From Methylomonas aurea (GTDB taxonomy: Bacteria > Pseudomonadota > Gammaproteobacteria > Methylococcales > Methylomonadaceae), in NCBI RefSeq assembly GCF_024505045.1, contig NZ_JANIBM010000007.1, positions 124,001-188,000 of the forward strand: a stretch of 64,000 nucleotides of DNA. The letters run 5' to 3'. The notes beneath the pieces were generated by a model. That model saw nothing but the letters and a program-made list of their open reading frames with translations. It searched no databases and was not told the DNA's origin. The position numbers and the translations under genes are program-made. This document shows positions 47,099 through 56,530 of this stretch, in pieces (position 1 is the first letter of the stretch; each line of letters begins with the position of its first letter).

Positions 47099-47142
47099 CC
47101 CGCGGCGCTCGGACTGACGCTCGAGCCGCCGCGGCTTTTTTA
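47099..47142 (+). terminator. Terminator of the double-glycine peptide gene
   Basis: CCGCGGCG (47100-47107) pairs with CGCCGCGG (47127-47134), followed by CTTTTTT. Confidence 0.85.
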
Positions 47143-47422
47143 GCGTCCAATCCACCGCCGCCAAACCGCTAATTGTTCATACCCAGCCTTGGCAGTATCG
47201 GCCGCCACACTCCGCAATAAAGCGCGATATTTCGTAAATCGCGCGACATCTCGTAGCCCCCCTCTGTCGCCCGCGCCAGCCAACCGCCATAAAAACTCTG
47301 CAAAACCAATGACTTGGTCTTCACCGGCAGGCTTGGCACGCGCTTTGACTATCGATTATGGAAACCCATTCGGGCCCGACCCGACCCATAACGACTTCGC
47401 CAAAACACAAGAGGAAAACCCA

Positions 47423-48361
47423 ATGAAAACCGTCAGATCGCCTAATTCGGCCCACACCAAGCCTACAGCCCATCCGGGCAACCACCGCTCCGGCACCGCT
47501 AAAAGCCTGGTCGCCGCCATCGCATTGCTATTGGGTGGCCACATCGCCCCTGCCCAAGCCGCCAGCTTCGATCCGAACATCGTCATCAAAGGTTCGGCGG
47601 AATTCGACAGTACCGGCTCGCCGTTCGAGCCGATCAACGCCAGCCAAAGCGGCGAAATCACTCGCATCATGGCCGGAATCGCCACTACGACGACATTGAA
47701 CGGTGCGGCGATAAACGGTGTCGACCCGCTCACCGGCACGCTGACCAGCATTGGCGACGGATTCGGCATCAAATTCAATGCCAATGGTAGCGCCGGGACC
47801 GAACCTTCGGTCGTCAACTCCTTGTTCGGCGATTACTCGCTGTCGCTGCAGAACAACTCCACCACGGACGCCTTCCTGGTCAATCTGAGATTCGAATTCA
47901 GCCAACAAGTCGACACCACCGACTCCGTCAAATCCAATACCGATAACGGCGAATTCGCCCATGCCCAAGTCGCGTTGCATAAACAAGACGGCAGCGAACT
48001 GCTGTTCGCCAGCGCGCTGTCCGATACCCAATTCGGCAACCAGCAATTCCTGTTCACGAACAATCTGGTGAATTCGGCCAGCGGTTTGGGCGGCAAGTTG
48101 AGCGACAGCGGCTTCCTGATTCTGTCCTTCCTGTTGAATCCGGGCGAGCTGCTGCAATTGGGAGACGGCAGTCCCGAAGTGTTGTTGCGCGGCGCAGCCG
48201 ATTCCGGTTTGTTCTCCGGCGAAGTCGCAACCCTGCTGACCGTCGATTCGGTAGTCAGGCAACGCACCGAAACAGTGCCGGAACCCGAAACTTTGCTGTT
48301 GACCGGCATCGGCTTGGCTTCGCTATTGGCGTCGCAACGCCGCAATCGCGCTATCGCCTAA
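47423..48361 (+). CDS. Exported PEP-CTERM protein
   Basis: Start at 47423 (MKTVRSPNSAHTKPT) after GAGGAAAA; 312 aa. Signal peptide with an unusually long polar N-region, core near residues 25-40, cleavage at PAQAAS. C-terminus has VPEPETLLLTGIGLASLL then QRRNR, the canonical PEP-CTERM signal. A beta-rich body (NSTTDAFLVNLRFEF). Followed 31 bp later by the tail-collar protein gene. Confidence 0.85.
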   Translation: MKTVRSPNSAHTKPTAHPGNHRSGTAKSLVAAIALLLGGHIAPAQAASFDPNIVIKGSAEFDSTGSPFEPINASQSGEITRIMAGIATTTTLNGAAINGVDPLTGTLTSIGDGFGIKFNANGSAGTEPSVVNSLFGDYSLSLQNNSTTDAFLVNLRFEFSQQVDTTDSVKSNTDNGEFAHAQVALHKQDGSELLFASALSDTQFGNQQFLFTNNLVNSASGLGGKLSDSGFLILSFLLNPGELLQLGDGSPEVLLRGAADSGLFSGEVATLLTVDSVVRQRTETVPEPETLLLTGIGLASLLASQRRNRAIA

Positions 48362-48392
48362 TTCGTTAACCCAGCTTTTTGAGGAAACCGAA

Positions 48393-49061
48393 ATGACTAC
48401 ACCATGCAAAAAATCATTACTGAAACTGGCCCTGATCGCCGCTGCCGGCTTACCCATGTCCGCTTCGGCCTGCGGCGCCGAGCCGTTCCTGGGTGAAGTG
48501 TGTACCTTTGCCTTCACCTTCTGCCCGCGCGGCTACCTGCCGGCCGACGGCTCCTTGCTACCCATCGCTAGCAACACCGCTTTATTCTCGTTACTGGGCA
48601 CGACTTACGGCGGTGACGGCCGCAGCACCTTCGCCCTACCCGATCTGCGCGGGCGGAATCCGGTCGGCACCGGCCAAGGCCCGGGGCTGGCCAACGTGTT
48701 CAACGGCGAAGAAGGCGGTGCCGAACAAGTGGTATTGAATATCGCCCAATTGCCGGCGCACAACCATGCCGCCAGCACCAATGTCCAAGTGACCGGCACC
48801 ATCAACGCCGTCAATGCGGCCGGTAATACCAGCAGCCCGGCCGGTAAAGTGCTGGCAGCCTCATCCGCCCGAGACAACATTTACTCCGGCAATGTCGCCG
48901 GCGCCAGTTCGCCGCTGGCCCCCGAAGCCCTGACCGCATCGGCCACCGCGACCACATCCATCGGAATCGCCGGCAGCAATCAGCCGGTGCCGGTGCGCAA
49001 TCCCTACGTAGGTATGACGTATTGCATCGCGACCTCCGGCATTTTTCCTTCCCGAAACTAA
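48393..49061 (+). CDS. Exported phage-tail-collar-domain protein
   Basis: 222 aa with signal peptide (LALIAAAGLPMSASA) and a Tail Collar domain: CPRGYLPADGSLLPI, TYGGDGRSTFALPDLRGR, and C-terminal PYVGMTYCIATSG. The domain is found in tail fibres and also in MdpB-type chromosomal proteins. Probably a surface protein. The terminator downstream marks the end of a likely two-gene unit with the PEP-CTERM gene. Confidence 0.85.
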   Translation: MTTPCKKSLLKLALIAAAGLPMSASACGAEPFLGEVCTFAFTFCPRGYLPADGSLLPIASNTALFSLLGTTYGGDGRSTFALPDLRGRNPVGTGQGPGLANVFNGEEGGAEQVVLNIAQLPAHNHAASTNVQVTGTINAVNAAGNTSSPAGKVLAASSARDNIYSGNVAGASSPLAPEALTASATATTSIGIAGSNQPVPVRNPYVGMTYCIATSGIFPSRN

Positions 49062-49110
49062 ACCGAAAATCCCAACCACCAACCCGGTCGAACCGGTAAC
49101 CCGACAAAAC

Positions 49111-49153
49111 ACAACTTGGCCCCTGGCAGCACGAGGGGCCAAGTTAATTTTCC
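49111..49153 (+). terminator. Terminator after the tail-collar gene
   Basis: AACTTGGCCCC pairs with GGGGCCAAGTT around an 11-nt loop and is followed by AATTTT. Confidence 0.85.
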
Positions 49154-49183
49154 GCGGCCGGATTTCAATTTAAGGAGATGATC

Positions 49184-49639
49184 ATGAGCTATTTAGTCGT
49201 AAACATTTGTGCGGATACCACGGCCAACGCGGAAACCTTGACAGCATTGCTGGCCGGCAAGCCTAACGAAGTCGGTTTTGAATTTTGCGATCTTTCCCAA
49301 AAAGACACGTTCGATGGGTACAAAACGCACATCAACCAAGCCGCAGTCTATATCGTCGGCCACGGCTCGCTGGGTAAGGAAGAGGTGGTCGATGAGCAAG
49401 ACCGCGGCATAGTCAATATCGCCGACATCATGCAATGGTGCGCAAAATACGGCGCGGCCGCGGTGATAGACACTTGCTGCTACCCGGAGCAACGTTTGGC
49501 CAAAGTCAAAGCGTTGAATCTAAAGGTACCTTACCACTGCAAACAAGACCTCAAAAAGCCGGTCACGCCGGGCATTTGCAGGAAGGACACCGTGCCCGGA
49601 TTTCTGGCGGCACAGGGGATCAAACAAATGTACCCGTGA
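49184..49639 (+). CDS. Small cytoplasmic protein with caspase-like His/Cys motifs
   Basis: Start at 49184, six bases after AAGGAG; 151 aa. No signal peptide. AVYIVGHGSLG and AAVIDTCCYP resemble the H-G and D-x-C sites of the caspase/CHAT fold, strand followed by His-Gly, then strand followed by Asp-Thr-Cys. The protein is short for a caspase domain (usually about 200+ aa), so activity is uncertain. Isolated between a terminator and the polysaccharide-lyase unit. Confidence 0.6.
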   Translation: MSYLVVNICADTTANAETLTALLAGKPNEVGFEFCDLSQKDTFDGYKTHINQAAVYIVGHGSLGKEEVVDEQDRGIVNIADIMQWCAKYGAAAVIDTCCYPEQRLAKVKALNLKVPYHCKQDLKKPVTPGICRKDTVPGFLAAQGIKQMYP

Positions 49640-49989
49640 AAATTGCCGGTTCGAGGCGTATAAAATGCAGACGCTTGGGAGGTAATTGCCCTATAGCCGG
49701 AGCTCCATTTCAAATATTGGCGTAAATCCCTTCGCTATGTGCCGGCTAACGGGCGAGCATCGCGAACCTGCAGGAAACGGCGGCTTCGCCGATGCTATCG
49801 GCTTGGGAGAGACGGCTTTAGCGGTCGACGCCTACCGGGAGCGATTGGTAATATGCCGCCGACGGAAGCGGAGACAGGCCCGTCGGCAACCTTCCCTGGT
49901 CGGCAACGGCCCGGTCGGTCGACGCCGGCGCCTTTCGCGGTCCATCGGGCGACGAATAAAGCTTAGAAGTTCGGAAGGCAGGCAACTCT
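49640..49989 (+). promoter_or_regulatory. 350-bp leader region with hairpins upstream of the propeller-lyase unit
   Basis: No gene is convincing. The region has potential hairpins, e.g. GCCGACGG pairing with CCGTCGGC near 49857-49887, and GGCGGCTTCGCC near 49780. A TATAAA patch lies at about 49659. It may be a regulatory 5' leader, but none of the riboswitch classes known to me fits. Confidence 0.4.
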
Positions 49990-51174
49990 ATGTGGCGTAA
50001 GGCAGTTAAATATTACTTTTCTTTTTTCAGTGCCTTATTCCATTTGGGCATAGTGCTTGCTCTGGGCTTTTACCTGACCAATAAAATCACCCACCATTGG
50101 CGTTGGCAAGTTCTGGTTCACGCAATGAAAGGCAGGATTGACGATAGCGCGGTCTACCCGATTAACAGCCGCGAGCAACTCGCAGCTTTGCCGTCGAGAG
50201 TGTGGACCAAAATCGACCAACAGCAACCCGATGCCGAAGCGCGTTTCGAGCGCCAGCCGACCGCGACTTGCGCCTTCGATAAAAAACGCAACCGCCTGTT
50301 GGTATTCGGAGCCGAAGTCAACGAAAACCCGCCCGATAATGCTATCCATTATTTCGACTTGACCAAACTTCGCTGGGAAAATGAGTACGAAGCGGACCCG
50401 TTATCCAGCTATTTTTTGGATAAGTCCGGATTTCTGGTGGCCGGATTTAATTTAAACCATCCGCCGGCGATGCAGGTATTCGGTGCCGGCGCATTCGACG
50501 AGAAAAACGATCAACTGGTCATCGCCAGTAGCGTAAAAAGGGAATTCTATGAAACGCGGCTGCCTAATATTCCGATTCACGAAAGCGTAAATCCGACCTG
50601 GAACTACGATTTTGCGCTAAAACGCTGGCATGCCGAAGCCAACGCAACCGATTTCCGCACCTACAGCGTCGCATACGATGAAGATCGCAATGTGGTAGTC
50701 GGTTTTCAACCCTACCATATCGGCGAATGGAACGGGCAAACCAAATCCTGGCAGAAAGTCGGCAATGCGACCTACCCGGCATGGAATACCAACGCCGTTT
50801 ACGATTCGGTTAATCGCGTGTTTCTATTGTTTGGCGGCAGTAATTTGAGTAATGAGGTCCATAGTTATCAGGCGGGCAGCCAAAAATCGGTCAAAATGCC
50901 CACGCCGGGCATAAAGCCGCCCGGCCGGGCTTCGGTCCCGTTGGTTTTCCATAAAGGTATCGGCAAAATGGTGGCGATTATCGACCAGGATAATTATGCG
51001 GAAACCTGGACCTACGACTATCGAAAAGACGAGTGGCAGCATTTGAACGATATTAAGTTTCCTTATAACGTCGGCATGAATTATTGTTTAGAGTATGACT
51101 CGCGAAATAACATCATGTTATTCGTCTCCAGCCCGCCGATGGAACAAACCGCTGTTTGGGCTTTACGCTTATGA
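49990..51174 (+). CDS. Membrane-anchored kelch/beta-propeller-like protein
   Basis: 394 aa with an N-terminal membrane helix (about residues 8-30) and six or so repeated blades (e.g. ATCAFDKKRNRLLVFGAE, NAVYDSVNRVFLLFGG, YCLEYDSRNNIMLFV), i.e. a kelch-like propeller outside the membrane. Overlaps the lyase start (ATGA). Likely binds the same polysaccharide or positions the enzyme. Confidence 0.78.
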   Translation: MWRKAVKYYFSFFSALFHLGIVLALGFYLTNKITHHWRWQVLVHAMKGRIDDSAVYPINSREQLAALPSRVWTKIDQQQPDAEARFERQPTATCAFDKKRNRLLVFGAEVNENPPDNAIHYFDLTKLRWENEYEADPLSSYFLDKSGFLVAGFNLNHPPAMQVFGAGAFDEKNDQLVIASSVKREFYETRLPNIPIHESVNPTWNYDFALKRWHAEANATDFRTYSVAYDEDRNVVVGFQPYHIGEWNGQTKSWQKVGNATYPAWNTNAVYDSVNRVFLLFGGSNLSNEVHSYQAGSQKSVKMPTPGIKPPGRASVPLVFHKGIGKMVAIIDQDNYAETWTYDYRKDEWQHLNDIKFPYNVGMNYCLEYDSRNNIMLFVSSPPMEQTAVWALRL

Positions 51175-53600
51175 CCAGATTCATGCGCAACGGGCTTTTT
51201 TACCTGACATTTACCGGGCTGCTAGTTCACCTGTTCGTGGCCTACGGATTTTGGGGATTGCAACGCGCGGAACATCTTTCCGCCAGACAGGTTTTGGTCA
51301 AAGCGACAGAACAACTTAATATTGATAATCCAATATTATCCAAGCTATTAGCGCCGGATATAAAATACCTAAACTTTCCTTTTGACGGCGAGATCAAGCA
51401 AAGCCATCCCCGCATTTTGTTGCCGGAATTAAGCAGTTGGAATAATCGGGGCGTACATTCGATTATCTCGGACCGAATCGAGGTTTTTAAACGCGAAAAT
51501 ATTTACTACTCGAACGGATGCGGCGATAACTCGCTGATGCCTGCCGTGGTTTGTTGGCTGTCGACCAATAATACCGACGCGATAGCGGACATCAAACGTC
51601 AGTTATTGAACTTCGAATTGAATAAACCCACCGCCGACACCACCTACAGCAACGGTTGGGAATTGGCGCTGGCTTACGACTTGGCCTATCCGCTGTTGAC
51701 CGACGCCGAGAAGAACCAGGTCGAGACCAAAATATTGGAAGCGCTGCGAGGCACGTTGGCCAATCTGGACGAGGATTTTGCGTCGTTATGGCACGGCAGA
51801 TCCACTCACGCCGCAATCGCTTGGCTCTGCGCCATCGTGTTGTCGGAACAATATGTCGACGATCTGGAGTCTTATCGGCGCCGGGCTCAGGCTCATTTCC
51901 TGAATGCCGCAGAGGGGCTGGCCCACACCGAAGCCTGGCCAGATGGCTACAACTATTGGATTCAAACCCGTGCATTCTATTTTGCATTGGCGGCATCGGC
52001 CTATCGGAACGGCCTGGATCACGCCAACAACCAGGAACGTATCAAGGACATCGTGAAAAGGGTCGGTTATTGGCATATTTACGCGACTCGGCCGGATAAT
52101 CGCATCGAAGGCTACGGCGACGAGGGGTCGCGGATCGACTTGAAAGACGAGACCAAGCGGGTAATAGACCTGATGGTACAAATGACGCACGATCCGGTAT
52201 TAAACGGTTATGCCAAATATCTGGGTAAATTGCATCGCGACAGTTACTATTCGGGTTATGCTTGGGGCATATTATTATTTAACGACCCATCGATTCCTGC
52301 TGTTGGCGACGGTACCTTAGCGTCGCTGGGTAAATATTTAAAGGAAGCGGAAATTTTTGGCAGAGACACGGTAAATCAAATTTATATTAGAAACGGCTGG
52401 GAACCGAACGATACCTTTATTTCGTTCAAGGCCGGAAACTCCTACGGACACCACGCCCATTACGACGCCGGACATTTCACGATATTCAAATCCTCGCCGC
52501 TAATTACCAACAGCAGTACCTATAACGGGTTTTTCCGCCCGCATCGGCTTAATTATGCGATTCGGACGATTGCTAAAAACAGTTTGATCATCGAAAAGCC
52601 GAACGAAAAGGTCAGACCAAATCGGTTTTTCCCTAAAAACGTCGCCGATGGCGGCCAGCGATTGACGCAACCGACCGGGAGTTCGATAGTCAGCATCGAG
52701 CAATGGCTCGAAAATTACCAGAAAGGTTTGCATCTGGAAGGCGGCCAATTACTGAAATTTGCCCGCCGCAATAATGAATATGTTTTCGTTTCGGCGGACT
52801 TGACCGCGGCCTATAACAACTCCGTCTACGACGACAACGGCGATGGCGGCAAAGTCCGCCAGGTTATTCGCAAATTGGTTTATCTACCGACGGAAGACAA
52901 ACTCGTTGTGTACGACACCATTAGCAAAACCAAACCGGAATATGTCGGCAAGTGGATTATTCATTCGGTAAACAAACCGGAGATGGCCGACATCAAAGTA
53001 TTGAAAGGCTCCCCTGACAACGGCATATTGGAAAGCCGCTCGAAAGATATCGAAATAAAAAATAATAACGGCTTTTTGAAAGTCAATATTTTATTGCCGA
53101 GCGATGCCTCGACGCGTTTAGTGGGTGGCAGAGATTACCAATACTATGTCGAAACCGACGGCGACGATACGGTATTCGACGGCGAAAATTTTGTTAACGG
53201 CTCTTCGGCGGATTCATGGCACGACGTCAGTCGCTGGCGAGCCGAATTGTTATCGAATAGCAGCAGTAACGACACCGAATTTCTAGTCTGTTTGGCGCCA
53301 TCGGTCGACAAACCGGTAACCGAAGACGTGCGGAAAATCAGTTCTAAAAATGGCAATGCCCATGGAGTGCTGACAAACGATGCGTTAATCGTATTTATCC
53401 GGGAATCGGCAGCTATGGACGACATCGTTTTCGATTATGTAGACAAGTCCAAAATTATTATCGTCGGCCTGCCTGAATATAGAAATGTCGCTATTCGCAT
53501 CGGCAATAAAAACTTGTTTCAGGGAATAGCCAAGGATGGAGCGGTTTTCTACGACAACCCGAGCTCGGCATCCGGCCAGGTCGAAATCGGCATGAATTAG
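51171..53600 (+). CDS. Heparinase II/III-like polysaccharide lyase (membrane-anchored)
   Basis: Start at ATG 51171 overlapping the upstream stop; 809 aa. N-terminal membrane anchor, then an alpha/alpha toroid (AWPDGYNYWIQTRAFYFA), a central GHHAHYDAGHFTIF with the His/Tyr used by heparinase II/III lyases, and a beta-sandwich C-terminus. It probably cleaves uronate-containing exopolysaccharide in the envelope. The substrate is unknown. Slightly more AT-rich than the core genes around it. Confidence 0.82.
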   Translation: MTRFMRNGLFYLTFTGLLVHLFVAYGFWGLQRAEHLSARQVLVKATEQLNIDNPILSKLLAPDIKYLNFPFDGEIKQSHPRILLPELSSWNNRGVHSIISDRIEVFKRENIYYSNGCGDNSLMPAVVCWLSTNNTDAIADIKRQLLNFELNKPTADTTYSNGWELALAYDLAYPLLTDAEKNQVETKILEALRGTLANLDEDFASLWHGRSTHAAIAWLCAIVLSEQYVDDLESYRRRAQAHFLNAAEGLAHTEAWPDGYNYWIQTRAFYFALAASAYRNGLDHANNQERIKDIVKRVGYWHIYATRPDNRIEGYGDEGSRIDLKDETKRVIDLMVQMTHDPVLNGYAKYLGKLHRDSYYSGYAWGILLFNDPSIPAVGDGTLASLGKYLKEAEIFGRDTVNQIYIRNGWEPNDTFISFKAGNSYGHHAHYDAGHFTIFKSSPLITNSSTYNGFFRPHRLNYAIRTIAKNSLIIEKPNEKVRPNRFFPKNVADGGQRLTQPTGSSIVSIEQWLENYQKGLHLEGGQLLKFARRNNEYVFVSADLTAAYNNSVYDDNGDGGKVRQVIRKLVYLPTEDKLVVYDTISKTKPEYVGKWIIHSVNKPEMADIKVLKGSPDNGILESRSKDIEIKNNNGFLKVNILLPSDASTRLVGGRDYQYYVETDGDDTVFDGENFVNGSSADSWHDVSRWRAELLSNSSSNDTEFLVCLAPSVDKPVTEDVRKISSKNGNAHGVLTNDALIVFIRESAAMDDIVFDYVDKSKIIIVGLPEYRNVAIRIGNKNLFQGIAKDGAVFYDNPSSASGQVEIGMN

Positions 53601-53621
53601 TATCAAGTTCGCTGGACCGCT

Positions 53622-54221
53622 TCAAGCCGCTTCCGCCACCGATTTCCGGCAATTTTCCAGCAATGCGTAATAAGGGCGCAAAGCGGCCATCAACGCTCGG
53701 TAAATCGTAAAAGCATCGGTCGGATCTTTCCGTTTCAGCTCGGCGATTTCGGTCAAAAACCGGTACAGCATTTTGACGAAATTCTCGATCGTCATCGCCA
53801 GCCAGGCGTCGTTAGTGATCCATTTGTCGATGAACTCGTCCAACCGCGCGAATGTGGTTTTCAGCAGCGGATAGGCGGTTTGGGTCTCCTTGAATTCCCG
53901 CAGCAGCATGTATTCCAGGTAAGCCTGTTCGGACGCCAGCCGCGGCCGGTTGGTAATACTGAGGTAATTGGCTTTGTATTCGGCATAGGCGGCATCGTAC
54001 CGATTGCAAAATTCGGTTTCGTTGCCGATTTCCAGCCAAGGCCCCACCACTGCCGCCGTTACGGCGTAGCACTCCCCTATCGCATGGCCCATTTTGTCGA
54101 ACTGTTCGACGAAGGCGGGTTTGGCCAATTCGCCCTTGATCAGCGTTTCGATCGCGGCCAACTCGCTTGCCGTGACGCAAACCGTGGCCAGTTCCTTGGT
54201 TAATTTAAGTTCGATTGCCAT
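53622..54221 (-). CDS. Conserved hypothetical helical protein
   Basis: 199 aa, rich in Tyr/Phe/Leu helices, no membrane segment or signal peptide, no recognised motif. An alternative reading is a small accessory protein of the polysaccharide unit, but it is on the opposite strand. Confidence 0.55.
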   Translation of the reverse strand: MAIELKLTKELATVCVTASELAAIETLIKGELAKPAFVEQFDKMGHAIGECYAVTAAVVGPWLEIGNETEFCNRYDAAYAEYKANYLSITNRPRLASEQAYLEYMLLREFKETQTAYPLLKTTFARLDEFIDKWITNDAWLAMTIENFVKMLYRFLTEIAELKRKDPTDAFTIYRALMAALRPYYALLENCRKSVAEAA

Positions 54222-54281
54222 AGTGCCGTTACCCGATTCCGCTATCTGAATAAAGCCGATGTATTGTCGCGCCCTGGCCCG

Positions 54282-54617
54282 TCACGCGGTCAAATCGACG
54301 ATTTCGGCAACGCAAGCGTTGTCTTTGACGGTGTGCAGCGCGTTATCGAACACCATGGCCGAGCTGTATAAAACGCTTTTGACGATGATGTCGCCCTTGG
54401 TATCTTTGATGACGAAGAAGGTATCGCCCTCGGGCACCTTGCCGGCGGCTATCTGGTGGCTCATCAACGAACCGGTCCGGACTTCCTTAATGGCCTCCAG
54501 TGCTTCGTCCTTGTTGCCGTAATCGGCGCTCATCAAAATCAGCTCGCCTTTACCGTTCAAAAAATGAAAGAAATACTGGTTGTCGTCGTTGGTTTTCAGT
54601 TCGAATGTGGCTGGCAT
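54282..54617 (-). CDS. YegP-like DUF1508 protein
   Basis: Start at 54617 (MPATFELKTND) with GGAG upstream; the in-frame TTG at 54629 sits on that site. 111 aa, with the DUF1508 repeats (FHFLNGKGELILMS and FFVIKDTKGDIIVKS). Function of the family is unknown. Confidence 0.85.
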   Translation of the reverse strand: MPATFELKTNDDNQYFFHFLNGKGELILMSADYGNKDEALEAIKEVRTGSLMSHQIAAGKVPEGDTFFVIKDTKGDIIVKSVLYSSAMVFDNALHTVKDNACVAEIVDLTA

Positions 54618-54629
54618 GGGCTGCTCCAA

Positions 54630-55042
54630 AAGTTAACGCTGGGATTAAACGGGTCGCCGGTTAAAATTCAGCCCTTCGCTGGCTTGAATACCGTTGCAGC
54701 AAACCTACTGCCGGACAATCGAAGGGTTGCAGGCTGCCCCCAGTAGCCGGCAGCAAGCCTTATGCCAATAAAAACCCTTTTAAAATCAGTCGCAAAGCCA
54801 ATGTCATGCCTCACATTGTCGGTTTTGCCACACAACATCGACGCCGATTTGCTCACTGCTGCAGTGAAATGTTCGGCCAATATAAGAAACGGCTTGGCAG
54901 CAGGCGCCAGGCATCGGGCCGATTACTCAACCTAAGCAGAACGATCTAACCCGCCGCGGCGCTCCGCATCGCAAGCTTCGGCGTTAGACGCAGCACCGAT
55001 TCGGCTTTATCATGCCCCCTCCGCCAACCCGCAAAATCGCCC
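54630..55042. other. 413-bp intergenic region, no feature recognised
   Basis: Open frames exist but none has a ribosome-binding site or family signature. I see no hairpin-plus-T terminator and no REP-like repeat in it. Confidence 0.5.
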
Positions 55043-56326
55043 ATGACCGAAGCCACCATCACCTGCCCCAATTGCAGCACCGCCGTGCCGCTGACCGAAT
55101 CGCTGGCCGCGCCGCTGATCGCCGCGACACGCAAACAGTTCGAGGAACAGATCAAACAAAAAGACGCCGACATCGCCCAGCGCGAGCAAGGCCTGAAACA
55201 GCAGCAACAGCAATTACAGGACGCCCAACGCGAACTGGAAAACCAGGTCAAACAACAAGTCGAGAAACAGCTACAAACCGAACGCCAGCGCGTCATCGAA
55301 GAAGAAAGCCGCAAGGCCAAACTGGCGGCCGCCGCCGAGCTGGAGCATAAAAACCGCGAACTGGCCGACCTGACCGAAGTATTGAAAGTCCGCGACGCCA
55401 AACTCGCCGAAGCCCAACAAGCCCAGGCCGAACTGATCAAAAAGCAGCGCGAACTCGATGACGCCAAACGCGAACTGGAACTGACCGTCGAAAAACGGGT
55501 GCAGGACAACCTGAGCCAAGTCCGCGATCAGGCCAAACGCGAAGCCGAGGAAGGATTGAAACTGCGAGTGCTGGAAAAAGACCAGACCATCGCCGCGATG
55601 CAGCAAAAAATCGAGGAACTCAAACAAAAAGCCGAGCAAGGCTCGCAGCAACTGCAAGGCGAAGTCCAGGAGCTGGAACTGGAAAACCTGTTGCGCGCCA
55701 AGTTCCCGTTCGACAGCATCGAACCGGTCGCCAAGGGCGAATTCGGCGGCGACGTGTTGCAGCGCGTCGCAGGTCCATCCGGCACCCCGGCCGGCAGTAT
55801 CTTGTGGGAATCGAAACGCACCAAAAACTGGAGCGACGGCTGGCTGGTGAAACTGCGCGAAGACCAGCGCGCCGCCAAGGCCGAACTGGCCGTCATCGTC
55901 AGCCAGGCCTTACCCAAGGACGTGGAAACCTTCGACGTCATCGACGGCGTCTGGGTCACCGGCCCGCGCGCCGCGTTGCCGGTCGCGACCATACTTCGCC
56001 ATACCCTGTTGGAAATCGGCCTGGCCCGCCTCGCCGCCGAAGGTCAGCACGGCAAGACCGAAATGGTCTACCAATACCTGACCGGCCCGCGCTTCAGGCA
56101 ACGGGTGGAAGCCATCGTCGAAGCCTTCTCGACCATGCAGGAAGACCTGGACAAGGAACGCAAAGCCATCCTGAAACAATGGGCCAAACGCGAAGCCCAA
56201 ATCGAGCGAGTCATGAACGCCACGGTGGGCATGTACGGTGATTTGCAGGGGATTGCCGGCAAGTCCTTGCAGGAAATAGAGGGCTTGGAAATACGGGCGT
56301 TGGGGATGGATGACGACTCGGATTAA
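55043..56326 (+). CDS. DUF2130 coiled-coil protein
   Basis: 427 aa: N-terminal ITCPNCSTAVPL zinc-ribbon-like segment, a long Gln/Glu/Lys coiled coil (about residues 30-210), then the conserved DUF2130 C-terminal domain (SILWESKRTKNWSDGWL, NATVGMYGDLQGI). The C-terminal part has a nuclease-like ESKRTKNW segment, suggesting a PD-(D/E)XK-type core; not proven. Confidence 0.85.
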   Translation: MTEATITCPNCSTAVPLTESLAAPLIAATRKQFEEQIKQKDADIAQREQGLKQQQQQLQDAQRELENQVKQQVEKQLQTERQRVIEEESRKAKLAAAAELEHKNRELADLTEVLKVRDAKLAEAQQAQAELIKKQRELDDAKRELELTVEKRVQDNLSQVRDQAKREAEEGLKLRVLEKDQTIAAMQQKIEELKQKAEQGSQQLQGEVQELELENLLRAKFPFDSIEPVAKGEFGGDVLQRVAGPSGTPAGSILWESKRTKNWSDGWLVKLREDQRAAKAELAVIVSQALPKDVETFDVIDGVWVTGPRAALPVATILRHTLLEIGLARLAAEGQHGKTEMVYQYLTGPRFRQRVEAIVEAFSTMQEDLDKERKAILKQWAKREAQIERVMNATVGMYGDLQGIAGKSLQEIEGLEIRALGMDDDSD

Positions 56327-56352
56327 GCCATAGCCCTCTGTCGTCCGGCTTC

Positions 56353-56470
56353 TGGTTCCCAAGCTCCCGCTTGGGAACCCCGGTCTTGGCAGTTCCAGCT
56401 TCCAGTCTGAATGTGGATAGGAAGCTGGAGCTTCCGAGATAGCATTCTCAAGCCGGAGCTCGGGAACTAG
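56353..56470. repeat. REP-like composite hairpin repeat, copy A
   Basis: Hairpins GTTCCCAAGCTCCCGCTTGG.. (56355-56378), GGAAGCTGGAGCTTCC (56420-56435) and a third degenerate one (to 56470). Same architecture as copy C. Lies between the DUF2130 gene and mazE. Confidence 0.85.
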
Positions 56471-56530
56471 AGATTTGACGTTAATTCACGACCACGTTTA
56501 TACTTACGTTTAAACATTTGGGAGCAGTCC

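Noticed and set aside
49780-49900. Glycine riboswitch in the leader upstream of the propeller gene
   Set aside because: GGGAGAGA is present, but the following conserved core (CCGAAGGGGCAA) and second aptamer are missing, and the downstream genes are not glycine-related.
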